NCBI GenBank assembly: GCA_038087015.1
Contig: JASBNA010000038.1
Coordinates: 62,001 to 126,000 of the forward strand
Reading direction: 5' to 3'
Length of the DNA: 64,000 bases
Source: Cerrena zonata
Lineage: Eukaryota; Basidiomycota; Agaricomycetes; Polyporales; Cerrenaceae
Positions 11,929 to 23,607 of the stretch are shown here, in pieces. The notes beneath the pieces were generated by a model. It worked only from the letters and a program-made list of their open reading frames with translations, had not been told where the DNA came from and did not search any database. How positions within the stretch are numbered: position 1 is the stretch's first letter; every line of letters starts with the position of its first letter. A program made the translations under genes and the position numbers.

Positions 11929-11944
11929 GTACGTCTCCCTGTTA

Positions 11945-13332
11945 TATGGACACAATCTTGACTAGTGTCATAATTATAGGGGTTGTGACTAACGTATTCT
12001 ATATTGACATTTAGGAACACATCCCCTTGTATCCTCAAGTCGGAGCTTTACCTAAATTAATGGTCGGATTGATTGCCTCTTTGACGAAACCCAGCCAACA
12101 CACGGACCGTCGGCTGAGTACTTAGAATATCCTTGAACTCCATCCTGTAATCTCATGTTCCGTCTAGTCGAGATGATTCGCCCGGACCTCTTATCCTGTG
12201 GTTGGTGTTCACCGTGTTCATTGTACTAGGGAACACATTGACAATGATTAAATTCTGGCTTTAATAGTTCGTTCCATTTCTCGTGGTCGGTGATCGGTTT
12301 CGAGTTGACTCAACTTTGACGGTATCTGGAAGGGAGACCTTTGACGCTCTGGACATCTTTCGAATCAGGTGTGGTCGCCACCGCTTGAGACTGTGACGGT
12401 CTCACATCGCCACTCATGATCATACTCAGCCACAATATCCGCCCACCTACGCTTGATGATATCTCTCAATTCCCGCTCGCGAGACATGTTAAGTATAAGT
12501 ATATTGATTGTACTTGCAGTTGGTAGGACTGACTGTTCAATCTGCAGTACATCAGAACGAAGGGACTAAACTAAGTTAATGGAAGCTCTATAACAATCTA
12601 GCTCCAAGATAGAAGGCCTTTCTGTGGGAGAAATGAACCGACGATGGAGGCATCCAACAATCTTTGAAACTCTATCCAAATCGGCTTGCGCTGTCTTAAC
12701 AAGACAAATTGGGGTGGTCCACATCCACAAATCATTTCCCCATTGGCAGGTACTGTACATTCATAACATACAAAAATAGTCAATACAACTTGACCATATA
12801 AGAAATCACTCTAATACCAATATTTCATGAGATACTATCCCTGTAAATCTCATCATCAAAAGCGTCGTTGTAATCCTAGCAAAAACACGACTCTCATCGT
12901 TTACATTATGCATTGCTGACTCTCTTCGATTCGTGGTTCTTCGTGTTCTATTATTAAAAGATTCACAGTGTCCGTCAATCATCCATTTCATGGGGAACCC
13001 TCAATGTTTATCAAACATCTCTGATACAAAGGTAAGCATTGTTCAATACCTTACATCATTAGAAGGCTAGTACCCAAATATTTGTTTAATTAACGACAGC
13101 GAAAGTAGTCTGTATGCTGCGAAAGAATTGCCTTACGATGCAAGGACCCTTTCAACGTCTGATGACTATATTGATTCCGCCCTCTGGTTCTCCGCTTTGT
13201 TTGGACGCCGGATAACTTCTCAACATACACCCTAGATGGATGAGCACATTGATAAGGTATAAATATCTTGATACACGCCGGCTGATCTATATAAGTACTG
13301 AAGTGTATTGCTAAGAGCTGACCACTCCCTTC
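11945..13332. other. Intergenic with an old duplicated block and promoter
   Basis: 12036-12360 is weakly but colinearly similar to 14920-15260 (CAAGTCGGA-CTTTACC at one end, a TTTCTCGT-G-GGT block further in). Both blocks lie about 1 kb before a DUF6533 gene. The last 250 bp (13080-13332) closely match the region before the copy at 45660. No gene was seen. Confidence 0.45.
13288..13294 (+). promoter_or_regulatory. TATA box of the DUF6533 gene at 13333
   Basis: TATATAA lies 39 nt before the ATG. The same box recurs 35-50 nt before at least six other copies. A second AT-rich box, GGTATAAATATCTTGATAC, lies about 30 bp further up and is shared with the copy at 22435. Confidence 0.55.
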
Positions 13333-14490
13333 ATGTCTACAGATTCGAGCGCAGACGCACGGCAAACTGCATCCGTAAATCAAGTGCTCAATTATGTTGC
13401 TGCAGCGACTGTCTCGGTGAGAGCTATAATCATATCTGATGAAAGTACATTAACTTTATTTGCTGAGCAAGTTGATTTTGTACGATTTTCTGCTTGGCTT
13501 TTCCGAGGATATTCGGATTCTATCGATACGCTCACTCAAGTTGCCAGATGTCATCTACGTCCTCTCTCGGTAGGTTGCTTCGAAATACATACACAGCGGC
13601 TATTGAACCGTGTTGCTTAGTCTTCTGACCGTAGGGGAAGTTGCTGTCATGTGCATGGACGCAGGCAAGTTGTATCTTTCTCCCGAGGCGATATATAAGT
13701 TTATCTCTTCCGTAGCATTACCAGGCACTTCGTGCCATCTCGGACGTCTACTACTAGCAGCCAAATGTCTTGTCTCAGTCATCGTCCCATGCAACTCATG
13801 GTTATTTCTCCTACGTGTTCGCGTAATCCCCAGTCATTTTCGCTCAAGAACAACCGTGGCTATATGTACGATTTTATGGGCATCAACGTTCACTTCATTC
13901 CTCATCTTTCCTGGATTCACAATCACGGATTTTCCCAACGAGGATGGAACCTGCACGCTCATGACCGATTACAACAGCAAGTTGTTATGCGCCCCATTTA
14001 TCGCATTGGTGCTCTTTGATACTACGACCATGGTTGCCATCTCCGATGGCTTCATCAGACAAGCCCCAGGTCGATCTTGGACTGAAAAATTGAAGTCAGT
14101 CATGCTGGTCAAACACATGGGCCGCATGTCAGGATTGTTTCTTCGTTCTGGACAAATATATTACTTGTATGTCCTGTGTTTCACTTAAAAGACGGATTCT
14201 CATGACTGACAACTCGTGATAGGGCCACAGTTGGGATCCATCTTTCGATATTCGTCATCTCATTATGCTCTACAGTCCACTCCAAATACATCGGTCAATT
14301 AAGTTTTTTGGCCAGTATATTCCATAGCATCATGACATGCCGTGTATTCCGACTCCTAAAAGCCGGTGCATTTGTCTATTCCGAGTCGGACAGTACAACT
14401 GTTTTCCCCCTCTCTACCTATTCTACTGAGACTTGCCCCATGGCATTTCAAAATACTTTTGATCGATCAGATACATTAACATGTAGTTAA
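13333..14490 (+). CDS. DUF6533 domain seven-TM protein (group A)
   Basis: Exons 13333-13416, 13472-13569, 13621-13664, 13716-14166 and 14223-14490 give 314 aa. Exon 1 is MSTDSSADARQTASVNQ, exon 2 LILYDFLLGFSEDIRILSIR. Exon 4 has TSCHLG, PCNSWLFLLRVRVIP, loop DGTCTLMTDYNS, FDTTTMVAISDG and RQAPGRSWTEKLKS. Exon 5 has ATVGIHLSIFVIS and SIMTCRVFRLLKAGAF. Intron 3 (13665-13715) has a GC donor, is 51 nt and has no stop, so an unspliced form would add 17 residues (GKLYLSPEAIYKFISSV) between TM2 and TM3. Closest relatives are the copies at 22435 and 45660; promoter regions match too. Confidence 0.85.
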
Positions 14491-15584
14491 AGCGAGGAAA
14501 TGAAAGCAAATTGGCATTATGGTGGCGGCGTCGGTTTTTTTCTCCATCTGGTACGGTAGGGTAAATCAGCGAAATAAGTTGTCACCATCTCGATACCGAC
14601 GACCGACATTTCTTGTCTGATTGGTGACTTCTGCCTTTCCCGAGACCTGGGCTTGACCCAGTGACTGACCCTGGACTGAGTACTGACTAGTGACTGGTGA
14701 CCGGTGACCACTGGCTACGTCACCGACTCTTTGCCAGTGGAATCATTCGCAGAGTGAATAATGGTCAAAGCGCGGTTCGCAGGTGGTAGGGCGGGGTTGT
14801 TTCATCATCAGCCTCGACAAATGGCATCCCAAATGGTAGCCACTTTCAATAGGCCTTGTTTCGGGTAATACCACTATTATTATTTAGTACGTTATTGGGA
14901 CATGACCCTTTATATGACTCAAGTCGGAACTTTACCTGGGATAATGACTGATAGATTTCTACCTTTAACGAAGCCTAACTAGAACAGACAGCCGGATGCC
15001 AAGGACCTCAAACGATACGTTCGGCCTGTATTCCATATCCGCGTCAGGATCCTCTCGTTCTGTATAGTCGAAATTATCTGTCTTGAGCTTTCTATTCTCT
15101 CGCTGGTGTCACTCACATTGCACCATACTCATCGTAATAGAACACCCACCGGTTACAACCACATTTTGGCCTTCAAAACCTGGTTCTATTTCTCGTAGAG
15201 GGTAATCAGGTCCATTTTGATTGAACTTTGACCGTATCCATTTCCTATAGCCACGATCACTGACGTCAGCCTAAGACCTGAATACCCGCGACGAATTGAC
15301 TCGGAAATGATAGGATCAGCTGATGAAGACAATCGTTCACCCTGCAGTAGTATGCATACAGGCCGCTATCGCGAGATCAAATACAGCTATGAGTGCGCTA
15401 TTATTTCATTTCATCCTTGTCGACAACTGATATCTTCCCGGAATAGAGCTCAGACCGCATCATTAACAGCCGTCAAAGTGAAACCTCGATGGTGACACAG
15501 GCTTTAGACTCGTTACAAATGCACGCTGCGTGATCTATACATTGCATAATGCCAGATACGACCTCTCGCTTCGCTACCCGCATT
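14491..15584. other. Intergenic with GACTG-rich low-complexity tract and an old repeat
   Basis: 14655-14710 is built of TGACTG/TGACC-like words in near-tandem order. 14920-15260 is the partner of the block at 12036-12360. 15420-15500 (GAGCTC-GACCGCATCAT and ACAGCCGTCAAAGT) matches 23820-23885, which precedes the broken copy at 23905. No gene seen. Confidence 0.45.
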
Positions 15585-16727
15585 ATGTCTTCAGAATCGA
15601 GCGCAGCGACAGAGTTACTGGAGCTAGCAGTCTTGCGTCGGGAAATGAGCCGTATTACTGTGGCTACTATCTCAGTGAGTATTGCACATAGTGTATGTAA
15701 TATTACAACGGGCTAATAATGCTGTCCGAGGAAGTTACTAGTATATGACATTCTACTCAGTATATTTGAGGATATCGAGATTTTGTCAATACGTTCGCTA
15801 AAGTTGCCAGACTTGATCTATATTCTATCCCGGTACTTCCGCTTTTCTGCGCAACTATTACAATCTACTAACGTTGGTTATCTAGTACCTTCGCTATAGG
15901 AGAAGCCATTTCCAGCTGCATTTTCCTAAGTAAATTATACGCTATACTCATCCTACAATTATGTATGCTCATGCAGCACGTAGCGTTGTCACCAAACTCA
16001 TGCCTCCGATACCCATTGCTAGTTACAGGCAAAGTTTTAATCGCATTTATGATCCCCTGCAACTCATGGCTATTCTTCCTACGCATCCAAGCCATCCCTA
16101 GTCATTTTCGCCCGAGAGGCACCTTGATCGTCTGTATGATTCTGTGGGCATCGACCTTTACCTCGTTTCTCATATTCCCAGGATACAAGTCCTTTAATTA
16201 TTCGATTCGGAGTGGTGAATGCGGGACGATAGTGCAGTATCATGGCTGGTTGCTATGTGCACCATTCATCACGCTAGTGCTCTTCGATACCGCGACGATG
16301 GCTGCCATCCTAATCGGATTTGCTATGCACAGCCCAGGATCGTCTTGGACTGCGAAAATCCAATCGGTTATCTCAATAAAATACATGGGCCATGTCTCAG
16401 GGGTGTTCATTCACTCCGGACTTGTGTATTACTTGTATGTCACTGTTTTCTTCACGGACCTCCTGATACTCATGATCTACCCACAGGGTTATGATAGGGG
16501 TTCATCTTTCCATGTCCATAATCATATCGTCTTCGAGCATCTCGACACCTGCCATCGGACAACTCAGTATTCTGGTCAGCATATTTCATAGTATCATGAC
16601 GTGCCGAGTATTTCGACTCCTGAAGCTCTGCGCATACAACCGGCTAAATGGCACTGTTTTTCCTTCCACTTACGATACTATGATTGATCCGATGGTGTTT
16701 CACAACATTAACGATGTTACTCCATAG
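15585..16727 (+). CDS. DUF6533 domain seven-TM protein (group A)
   Basis: Exons 15585-15674, 15735-15832, 15886-15929, 15984-16434 and 16487-16727 give 307 aa; all donors are GT. Exon 1 is two codons longer than usual (MSSESSAATELLELAVLRR). Exon 2 reads LLVYDILLSIFEDIEILSIR, with E where R is normal in EDIR. Exon 4 has NSCLRYP, PCNSWLFFLRIQAIP, a loop SGECGTIVQYHG instead of DGTC, FDTATMAAILIG and HSGLVYYL. Exon 5 has VMIGVHLSMSIII and SIMTCRVFRLLKLCAY. The RSG before the intron-4 site is changed to HSG. The promoter region is related to that of the relic at 23905. Confidence 0.83.
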
Positions 16728-17076
16728 TTTTTCTGGTCTTTATAGAGGGGGTTCCAAACAATACGACTGCCAATTTCTTCATATTTACTACAAAGATCGA
16801 TGGTCAAACTAGGGAGGGTTAAGGTAGCTCCGAGCAAGCACTGGTACTCTATCCTGATTTGAGAGAGGTCGTATACTACGGATATAGGCAAAAAGCCAAC
16901 ATTGAGACAGTTTGATACTGAGGGAACATTGCTCATAACGCCCCCGACGATTGAGGACAGCTTCAGGTTTTCCCACGGCCACTTCTTTCATTTCATCCAC
17001 CATCTGATCTTCGAATCCCCTTTCCCCGTAGTTTTCCCTCAGTCCGCAATATAGCTGCCTGCCTGCTTCCCATCAG

Positions 17077-17170
17077 TGTTCGAACGTTAACGTTCAATGT
17101 TCAACGTTCAACGCTCAGGTTGTGTGGACATATCACCGAGGTTCGTCTAGGTTCGTCTAGGTGGTTCGTC
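17077..17170. repeat. Short tandem heptamers and decamers
   Basis: 17077-17117 contains repeated AACGTTC/CAACGTT words, partly palindromic. 17140-17170 holds GTTCGTCTAG twice followed by GTGGTTCGTCTC. This lies about 380-470 bp before the next gene; function is unknown. Confidence 0.6.
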
Positions 17171-17495
17171 TCACTCGTCAGTCGTAGTTCACTTTTGCGA
17201 CATGCTTAACGTCAAAACAGATTTAGGCTGTATACACGTTGTACCATAGCATAGGGTAATGTAACATCCGTGACCAACTAATTCGGAGATCGAAGACCTT
17301 CGGAAAAAGACTCGGGGATTCATTGTTCTACATCGATCCGCGGAGTTATTTGTTGACAAGTGTTTCATCTCCAAGGATCACATCGCAGTAATGCTAACAT
17401 TCCTTATATTGGCTGTCGGACTTATCCCCTCTTAACCTCACCAACGCCCCTCGTGAGCTCTTTAACCAATGCACTCTGAGACTGCAGTATAGTGA

Positions 17496-17504
17496 TATAT
17501 ATAG
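17496..17504 (+). promoter_or_regulatory. TATA box before the copy at 17546
   Basis: TATATATAG lies 42 nt before the ATG, at the same distance as in the related copies at 32172 and 36373. Confidence 0.5.
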
Positions 17505-17545
17505 AACACATACCATAACATTCACTGACTCAGACCATCGTTTCC

Positions 17546-18703
17546 ATGTCTTCAAGCCCGAATCCAGACCTCTTGAACGCGTTCTACCAATATCAAGCAC
17601 CAAATTATTTAGCTGTTGTCTCTGTCTCAGTGAGTATCCCAAATATACTTAATAGTACGCTCTGCTGATTATCAAACAGTTACTCGTGTACGACATTGTG
17701 CTCGGACTATTCGAAGATATTCGACTTTAATCAACACGTTCCCCGAAGCTGCCGGATGCGATATGCATTCTCTCTCGGTACGTGTGCTTTTTCAGACATT
17801 CATTATGACCGCTGACATCGACGGCTCAGTACTTTCGCCGTAGGTTTGGTCACCGCAAATTGTCTTAGTATCTCAAGCACGTTACATAATTCCTTCAAGA
17901 GTACAGCATAATCTCACCTAGCACACAGCATCACCACTAATCTCATGTATTCAACACTCAAACCTTACTATAGTCGGAGCCTTCGCTGGAGTTCTTATAC
18001 CTTGCAACTCATGGCTATTTCTTCTGCGCGTTCGAGCTATCCCCCATCATTTCCGCTCACAAACAACTCTAACGATCTGCACCATTCTATGGCTATCGGG
18101 CTTCACGTCGTTCTTCGTCATCCTTGGGCTCAAACACTCGAAACATCCAGCTCAAGAATGCGAGCTTATGCCAATCACGTACACTATTTGGTTACTGTTC
18201 ATACCATATGTTGCACTAGTGATCTTCGACACTGCGACAATGATGGCTATCATTGTCGGATTCGCTAGTATGTACAGGCCAGATTCGTCTTGGATTGCGA
18301 GAGTCACGTCAACCATATCAATGAAGCATATGGGTCATATCTCAGGGGTGTTTGTCCGCTCCGGACTGATCTATTACCTGTATGTCCTTTTCAATGAATT
18401 TCTTTTCTTTGGTGTTCACTGCTGACCGATTATAGAGCTACCGTTGGGATTCATCTTTCCCTTGCAGTCCTCGTTGTGTTGCCTTCTAATATCTCCCTTC
18501 CTGTTCTGGGCGAGTTAGGTGTCTTGGGTGCCATATTTCACAACATCATGACATGTCGTGTTTTCCGAATCCTGAAGCTCGGGGCCTTAGACCAACCTGG
18601 CGCGACCTCCTCTTTCACTACCGACTATCCTACCGAAATGATTGTGTTCCGAAACACTTCGAATATTAGTTCTGATATCTTACATGTTGTAACGAACACG
18701 TGA
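17546..18703 (+). pseudogene. DUF6533 seven-TM gene with a nonsense codon in exon 2
   Basis: Exons 17546-17629, 17680-17777, 17830-17876, 17929-18379 and 18436-18703 keep length, phase and motifs throughout. In exon 2, the frame LLVYDIVLGLFEDIRL meets TAA at 17728-17730, where relatives have TTA (Leu). The donor of intron 3 is GC (17877). Everything downstream is intact: SCIQH, PCNSWLFLLRVRAIP, ECELMPITYT, FDTATMMAIIVG, RSGLIYYL, ATVGIHLS, NIMTCRVFRILKLGAL. A single point mutation therefore seems to have silenced an otherwise complete gene, or readthrough occurs. It belongs with the 32172 and 36373 copies (47-nt exon 3, tail DQPGATSS). Confidence 0.75.
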
Positions 18704-19056
18704 GACTGACAGGGTGTATAGTTCGTACGCAACTTCGAAAAACCTGGCTTTTCCCCTTCACTTACATACATCACCCTCTTCGCAGGCTTCATGTATCCAT
18801 TTGGTCATTATCTACAAAATGACTTCTATAGTGGATCTTTGGAAACGATGCTTACCCTCGTCTTAACCTGCCTGCTATCATATGTATACACGGGTTTGCA
18901 AATGTGTATAATTACATCTACAACAGTCCTTGCATATCTGTACGGTTACAACGGTCCCTACCAGTACATCGTCATTCCCCCATTATTCGACTCCATATAA
19001 GCAACAATCCCAACAAATCTCAAAGCGCAACATATGCCCTCTCTGCAAGCCAACGT
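18704..19056. other. Convergent intergenic spacer
   Basis: This lies between the 3' ends of the copies at 17546 (+) and 19057 (-). Short open frames have no recognisable content. Confidence 0.4.
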
Positions 19057-20249
19057 TTATGACGCCATAGAGGGCATCGTCGTCCCACTGGTCTGCGTTC
19101 TATGATCCAGCGGAGCGAAACGGACACTCGTTATTTCTTGCGAGGTCGGGAGGGAGGAGGGTGCTGGTCGGATGGTTCGTAACTTGACAAGTCGAAAAAC
19201 CGCGCATGCAGTTATGTTTTGAAGAACGACACCAATGAGAGCAAATGCAGCCCTCACGGGTTCGGAAAGAGAATCTGACGGGACTAAACCCGCTATGGCG
19301 ATGCAGTCTACAACGATAGTAACGCTTTGGGGTATTATATGTTAAGTAACTGTCAACGGTAAGTGATCTGAGCGGAACGTACTTACAGGTAGTAGAGTTG
19401 ACCGGTTTGCAGGACAGATCTTGTGAGATTACCGAGCTCTTTACCATTCAGGAAAGAACTCATCCGCTCCTTCCGGGTATGTACCTCACCCGTGAATCCA
19501 AGCACTTGCATGGAAATAGCCACAAACACCGCCGTATCGAAGATAGCCGTCAAAATGAATCCGATGATTACCCACGGCTTCATGTTCAAAATGGCATCAC
19601 AGTCGGCCCAACCATCGCCAGGGTGGATCTGCATTACACTAACAATGGGCGGTATCAGTTGTGTGAGCGTCGTGAGCCACAATACGCTGAAGATGATCGT
19701 CACTTTGCGGGAGTTGAAATAGACCGCTCGAACTCGAAAGACAAAAAGGAGGGAGTTGAAGATCATGGAGAGGACCATGAACCATTCAGTTATCGGTACG
19801 ACCTTTTGACAGTCGTTGCTTGGGATGAGTGTGGCTGCGTTTGCTTCAACATTGCTGAATTATGTATTCGGTGGAGGAAAACAAACCTGTTATCGGGACT
19901 AGGCTAAGCAACGAGATGACGAATCCTACAAGTGTAAGCCTGCAGGCCGGGATGTTTCTCAGTATTTCCTATAGTATCAAAATGAACATGACCTACCGAG
20001 CGGCCCAATATACAATGTCGCTGATAGTGAGCCCTCGGCTGAGAAGCTCTATCTCTCCCGGTAATGCCATGACGACATCATATGCACATAGCTTATAATT
20101 CATAACATGTTCAGAGATTTAGTCGAGTATAAAATTATTAAAGGTGCACGTACCATGTTGGCCGCAGTGATGATATAGCTCTCCGCACGAGCCCTCCTGA
20201 TGGCACCCAGGAAAGGCTCAGGAATTACGAAATCTTCTACCGGATTCAT
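19057..20249 (-). CDS. DUF6533 domain seven-TM protein (group B)
   Basis: Exons 20249-20154, 20091-19997, 19939-19887, 19843-19387 and 19324-19057 join in frame to 322 aa. I chose MNPVEDFVIPEP as start because the paralogue at 28738 is conserved from the same Met and the TATA element lies upstream of it. Exon 2 is LCAYDVVMALPGEIELLSRG, exon 4 includes FRVRAVYFNSRKVTI, IFDTAVFVAISMQVLGFTG and QTGQLYYL, exon 5 LIGVVLQNITACAVFRLVKL. Group B lacks PCNSWLF and the DGTC loop; instead Cys residues lie at SNDC and WADCDA. Exon 3 is 53 nt, not 44. It is convergent with the broken copy at 17546. Confidence 0.8.
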
Positions 20250-21311
20250 TGGAGATAAAGATGGTGGAGGCTTGGGGGATGTAATGGGTGACGGTACGAT
20301 CAAGACTCCGATTGTATATATCCCATGAGTTGTAGTCCAGTGATTCCCAACACAGTTCGGACAATTGAGAAGACCGCTATCAGGGATCAGATCCCAGAGA
20401 GAGATGATAGATGGATCTGCAGGGCCAGAATACTTAGTCTATGCCGGCGGATCAGCTGCAAGGGATAGCTGTGCTTGCGAGGTTCGTGAATAGAGGATTT
20501 TGATATATGTGTGAGCTCGAAGGTGCACCGTATGTATTGATCATACCCACGCACCTCGTGGGATGAATACATTCTTGAACCATCTTCCAGAGATTCGTGC
20601 TGTGCGAAGACAGATGTTTCTGGCCATGTCTGGCCGTGCACAACTATGTATACTGGAACAGTGGACCCAGGATTCATTAATATCGCCGATAGTAGGTTCT
20701 ATGGTACCCTGAGGCCAGAGGAATGATTAATGAGCGATGACTTTTGTTCTGACGACCATTGACGAGTCCGGCTTCGATGTACATTCCACAGCTTGGATCT
20801 GCTACATTCATGGCAGCTAAGGAAACACAAGACGTGGCTCACCTCATGATCTATACAAGTCATGACCTTCGTCTCCCTACACTTGCCACTTGCAACTGAG
20901 TAGCATATTAGCGGGAACACAATATGTATCCTTCACATGGCACAAACTGACTTTGAATATTATCAGAACCTCCATTTAATGAGTGAGGATATATTGCAAG
21001 CTGATGTTGCTCACAAAATTATTGGTGGGGTACGCATTTTCACTGACTCAGGACACCGTGCTCAAGTTCGAAAAGCAACTTGGGTGATGGCCATGACGTC
21101 AGCCAAGTGTGCAATGCATTTCATTCTCCGCTCGGTCGTTTCCGAGTTCACCCAAGTTCATGATGTCTCTGCCAGCTAGACAGTACTACAGTATACCGGA
21201 ACATCATACATTAACGCATTGACCTTAACTGACCTTTTGTACTCTGTTTGCTTGTTCTGCAGTCCTTTACTCTAAATAACGTACCAAATTAACCATCGTC
21301 TCTCCTCAGGC
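20250..21311. other. Divergent upstream region, partly duplicated at 30.0-30.2 kb
   Basis: 20450-20525 (GCTTGCGAGGTTCGTGAATAG and neighbours) matches 30115-30180 upstream of the other group B gene, so the B genes were duplicated with their 5' flanks. An open frame at 20937-21179 (+, 80 codons) has no recognisable domain. A TATATA at 20315-20320 faces the B gene. Confidence 0.45.
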
Positions 21312-21382
21312 GTGTTTCCGCCGCTTCGGACCCTAACTCGCAAAGTTCAGCGCATGAGAATTTGTCTCGCATCAGCCAGGTT

Positions 21383-22200
21383 ACTAGTTCCAATCCAGAT
21401 TCCTTATTCTCAATGGCAGTTCAAGTCTCCTGATACTGTCTACATCCTTCCCCGGTACGCCTGTTTCTATCTTGATACACATCAGAATCGTTGACGCTGT
21501 ACACCTAGCATATTAACCATCGGTTGGGGTTGTGCCATATGCGCAAACTAATGTAAGCCATGTGTACGTTCTTTATCGCTAACCTTACATGCTAGTTCTA
21601 CCGAGTGGCTTGTGCAGTCAGAAACACCTGATTCTGTCGAGCTAGTTTATGGCTATGATACTTCCCTCCTACAGATCTTGTCTATCTTTCCTACATGTCA
21701 AACGTGTCAAAGCCGTCCTACCTGACCTTCTCTCGCAAACGGCACTGAATATGTGTATGATTCTTTGGGTATCGATACGTATTTTGCTCATTATCTTCCC
21801 TGGCTACACAATATCTGAACATATGGAGGAAGATGGTACATATCCGCTTGCGATCCACTCTAGAAGAAATGGTGTCCACATCATTCATTGTGTTTCTTCT
21901 TTTGACCAATCTGATCAAGTATATTCCAATACAATTGACAACCTGCCATGATATCAAGGGTTCAGCATGTCAGCTAAGTGCATGTTTAATGATGACGACG
22001 CCGCCTTCTCGATGGCTAACCCATCCTGCTGATACGTAAACAGATCATCTCCGCGCCCTAGTTGCTTCCATGTCCACATCGCCCCGGTAGTCTGGGCGAG
22101 TGTTATAAATTGAACAATATCTTCTATCGCATCTATAGGTGCTCATGTCTTGCGCATCTCGAATGTTCGCTTATCTTTGAGCACCTCAAGGCAGCGCAAT
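21383..22200 (+). pseudogene. Decayed DUF6533 copy
   Basis: Exon 2 survives with an internal deletion and ends KSPDTVYILPR at about 21454. Exon 3 is near 21510-21550 (ILTIGWGCAICAN). Exon 4 lacks its start and reads HVKRVKAVLPDLLSQTALNM, then ILWVSIRILLIIFPGYTI and EEDGTYPL, where the loop Cys has become Tyr. Traces of the TM7 region (NNIFYRIYRC) lie near 22110-22145. Exon 1 was not found. Several frame changes separate these pieces. Confidence 0.65.
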
Positions 22201-22383
22201 ATTTCCTGAGGGTTCATAGTGGGTCGAGATCGACAAGTAATTTCCTCCCGGCAAGTATCGAATCTACAGCGCTTGTCATTGAGCTTTCTTCTTTCACCCA
22301 TTTCATTGTTATACGATGACATCCGACTTAGGGTTTGATATAAAGTTCCAAGGTATAAATATCTTGATGCCTGCTAGCAGAGC

Positions 22384-22390
22384 TATATAA
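22384..22390 (+). promoter_or_regulatory. TATA box of the DUF6533 gene at 22435
   Basis: TATATAA lies 45 nt before the ATG and is preceded by GGTATAAATATCTTGAT, as in the 13333 copy. Confidence 0.55.
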
Positions 22391-22434
22391 GCACCGAGAT
22401 GTAACGCTAAGGGTGTCAAACCCGGGCCCTCGTC

Positions 22435-23607
22435 ATGTCTATACATTCAACGGCAGACGTTCGCCAGGATGCATCTTTAAATGAAGTGCTGAGATACGTT
22501 TCTGCAGCGACCATCTCGGTGAGAACTATAACCATATCCAATGTAAGGTCATGCTAACTCTAATCGCTCGAGAAAGTTGATTTCTTACGATTTTATACTC
22601 GGCCTTTCCGAGGACATCCGTATTCTATCGATACGCTCACCCAAGTTGCCAGACGCCATCTACGTGCTCTCCCGGTAGGTTTCTTGGTGATGAAAATACA
22701 ATAGCTACTGAGATGAGCTACTCAGTCTTCTAACCGCAGGGGAAGTCGTCGTCATGTATGTGGTTGCAGGCAAGTTGCACCTTTCTCCTGCGGCAGTATA
22801 TAAACTCATAGCCCGCGTAGCATTACCAGGCACTTCGTGTCATCTCGGACGTCTACTACTAGCAGCCAAATGTCTGGTCTCAATCCTCATCCCGTGTAAC
22901 TCATGGTTATTTCTCCTACGTGTTCGGGCGATTCCCAGTCATTTTCGTTCACGAACAACCGTAGCGATCTGTACGGCTCTATGGGCATCAACGTTCACTA
23001 CATTCCTCATTTTTCCTGGATATAGACTCAAGGAACTTTCTAACGGCAATGGAACCTGCACACTCATCAGCGAGTACAATAACAAGCTGTTATGCGCCCC
23101 ATTTGTCGCAATGGTCATCTTTGATACTACAACCATGATTGCCATCTCCGATGGCTTCATCAGACGAGCTCCAGGTCGATCTTGGACTGAAAAATTGAAA
23201 TCGGTCATGTTGAACAAACACGTAGGGCCTATATCAGGGTTGTTTCTTCGTTCTGGGCAAATATACTATCTGTACGTACTATATTAAACTCAAATGGCCG
23301 GTTCTCGTGATTGATCATTTGTGATAGGGCCACTGTTGGAGTTCATTTTTCGACGGCTGTCATCGCACTATCCTCTGTGATCGACGCAATATACATTGCT
23401 CAACTAAGTTTCTTGGTCAGCGTATTCCATAACATCATGATATGCCGAGTATTTCGACTCCTGAAATCTGGTGCATTCGACTACTCCGAGCCAGACACTA
23501 TAGTCGTTTTCTCTGTTTCTACCCATTCTACTGCGACCTGCCCCATTGCATTTACAGATATATCTGATTGCCCAGATATATTAGGCTCGGTGGACCGAAA
23601 TACTTAG
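22435..23607 (+). CDS. DUF6533 domain seven-TM protein (group A)
   Basis: Exons 22435-22518, 22577-22674, 22726-22769, 22821-23271 and 23328-23607 give 318 aa. Start MSIHSTADVRQDASLNE; exon 2 LISYDFILGLSEDIRILSIR; exon 4 TSCHLG, PCNSWLFLLRVRAIP, loop GNGTCTLISEYNN with a possible N-glycosylation site, FDTTTMIAISDG, RSGQIYYL; exon 5 ATVGVHFSTAVIALS and NIMICRVFRLLKSGAF. Intron 3 (22770-22820) has a GC donor and is 51 nt and open, giving GKLHLSPAAVYKLIARV if retained. This is very similar to the readable intron of the 13333 copy, its closest relative. Confidence 0.85.

Noticed and set aside
17077..17170. CRISPR-like short repeats
   Set aside because: Only a few heptamers and decamers without spacers of equal length, in a eukaryotic genome.
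19398..19907. 169-codon plus frame
   Set aside because: Antisense of exon 4 of the group B gene at 19057-20249, which has family motifs and correct splice sites.
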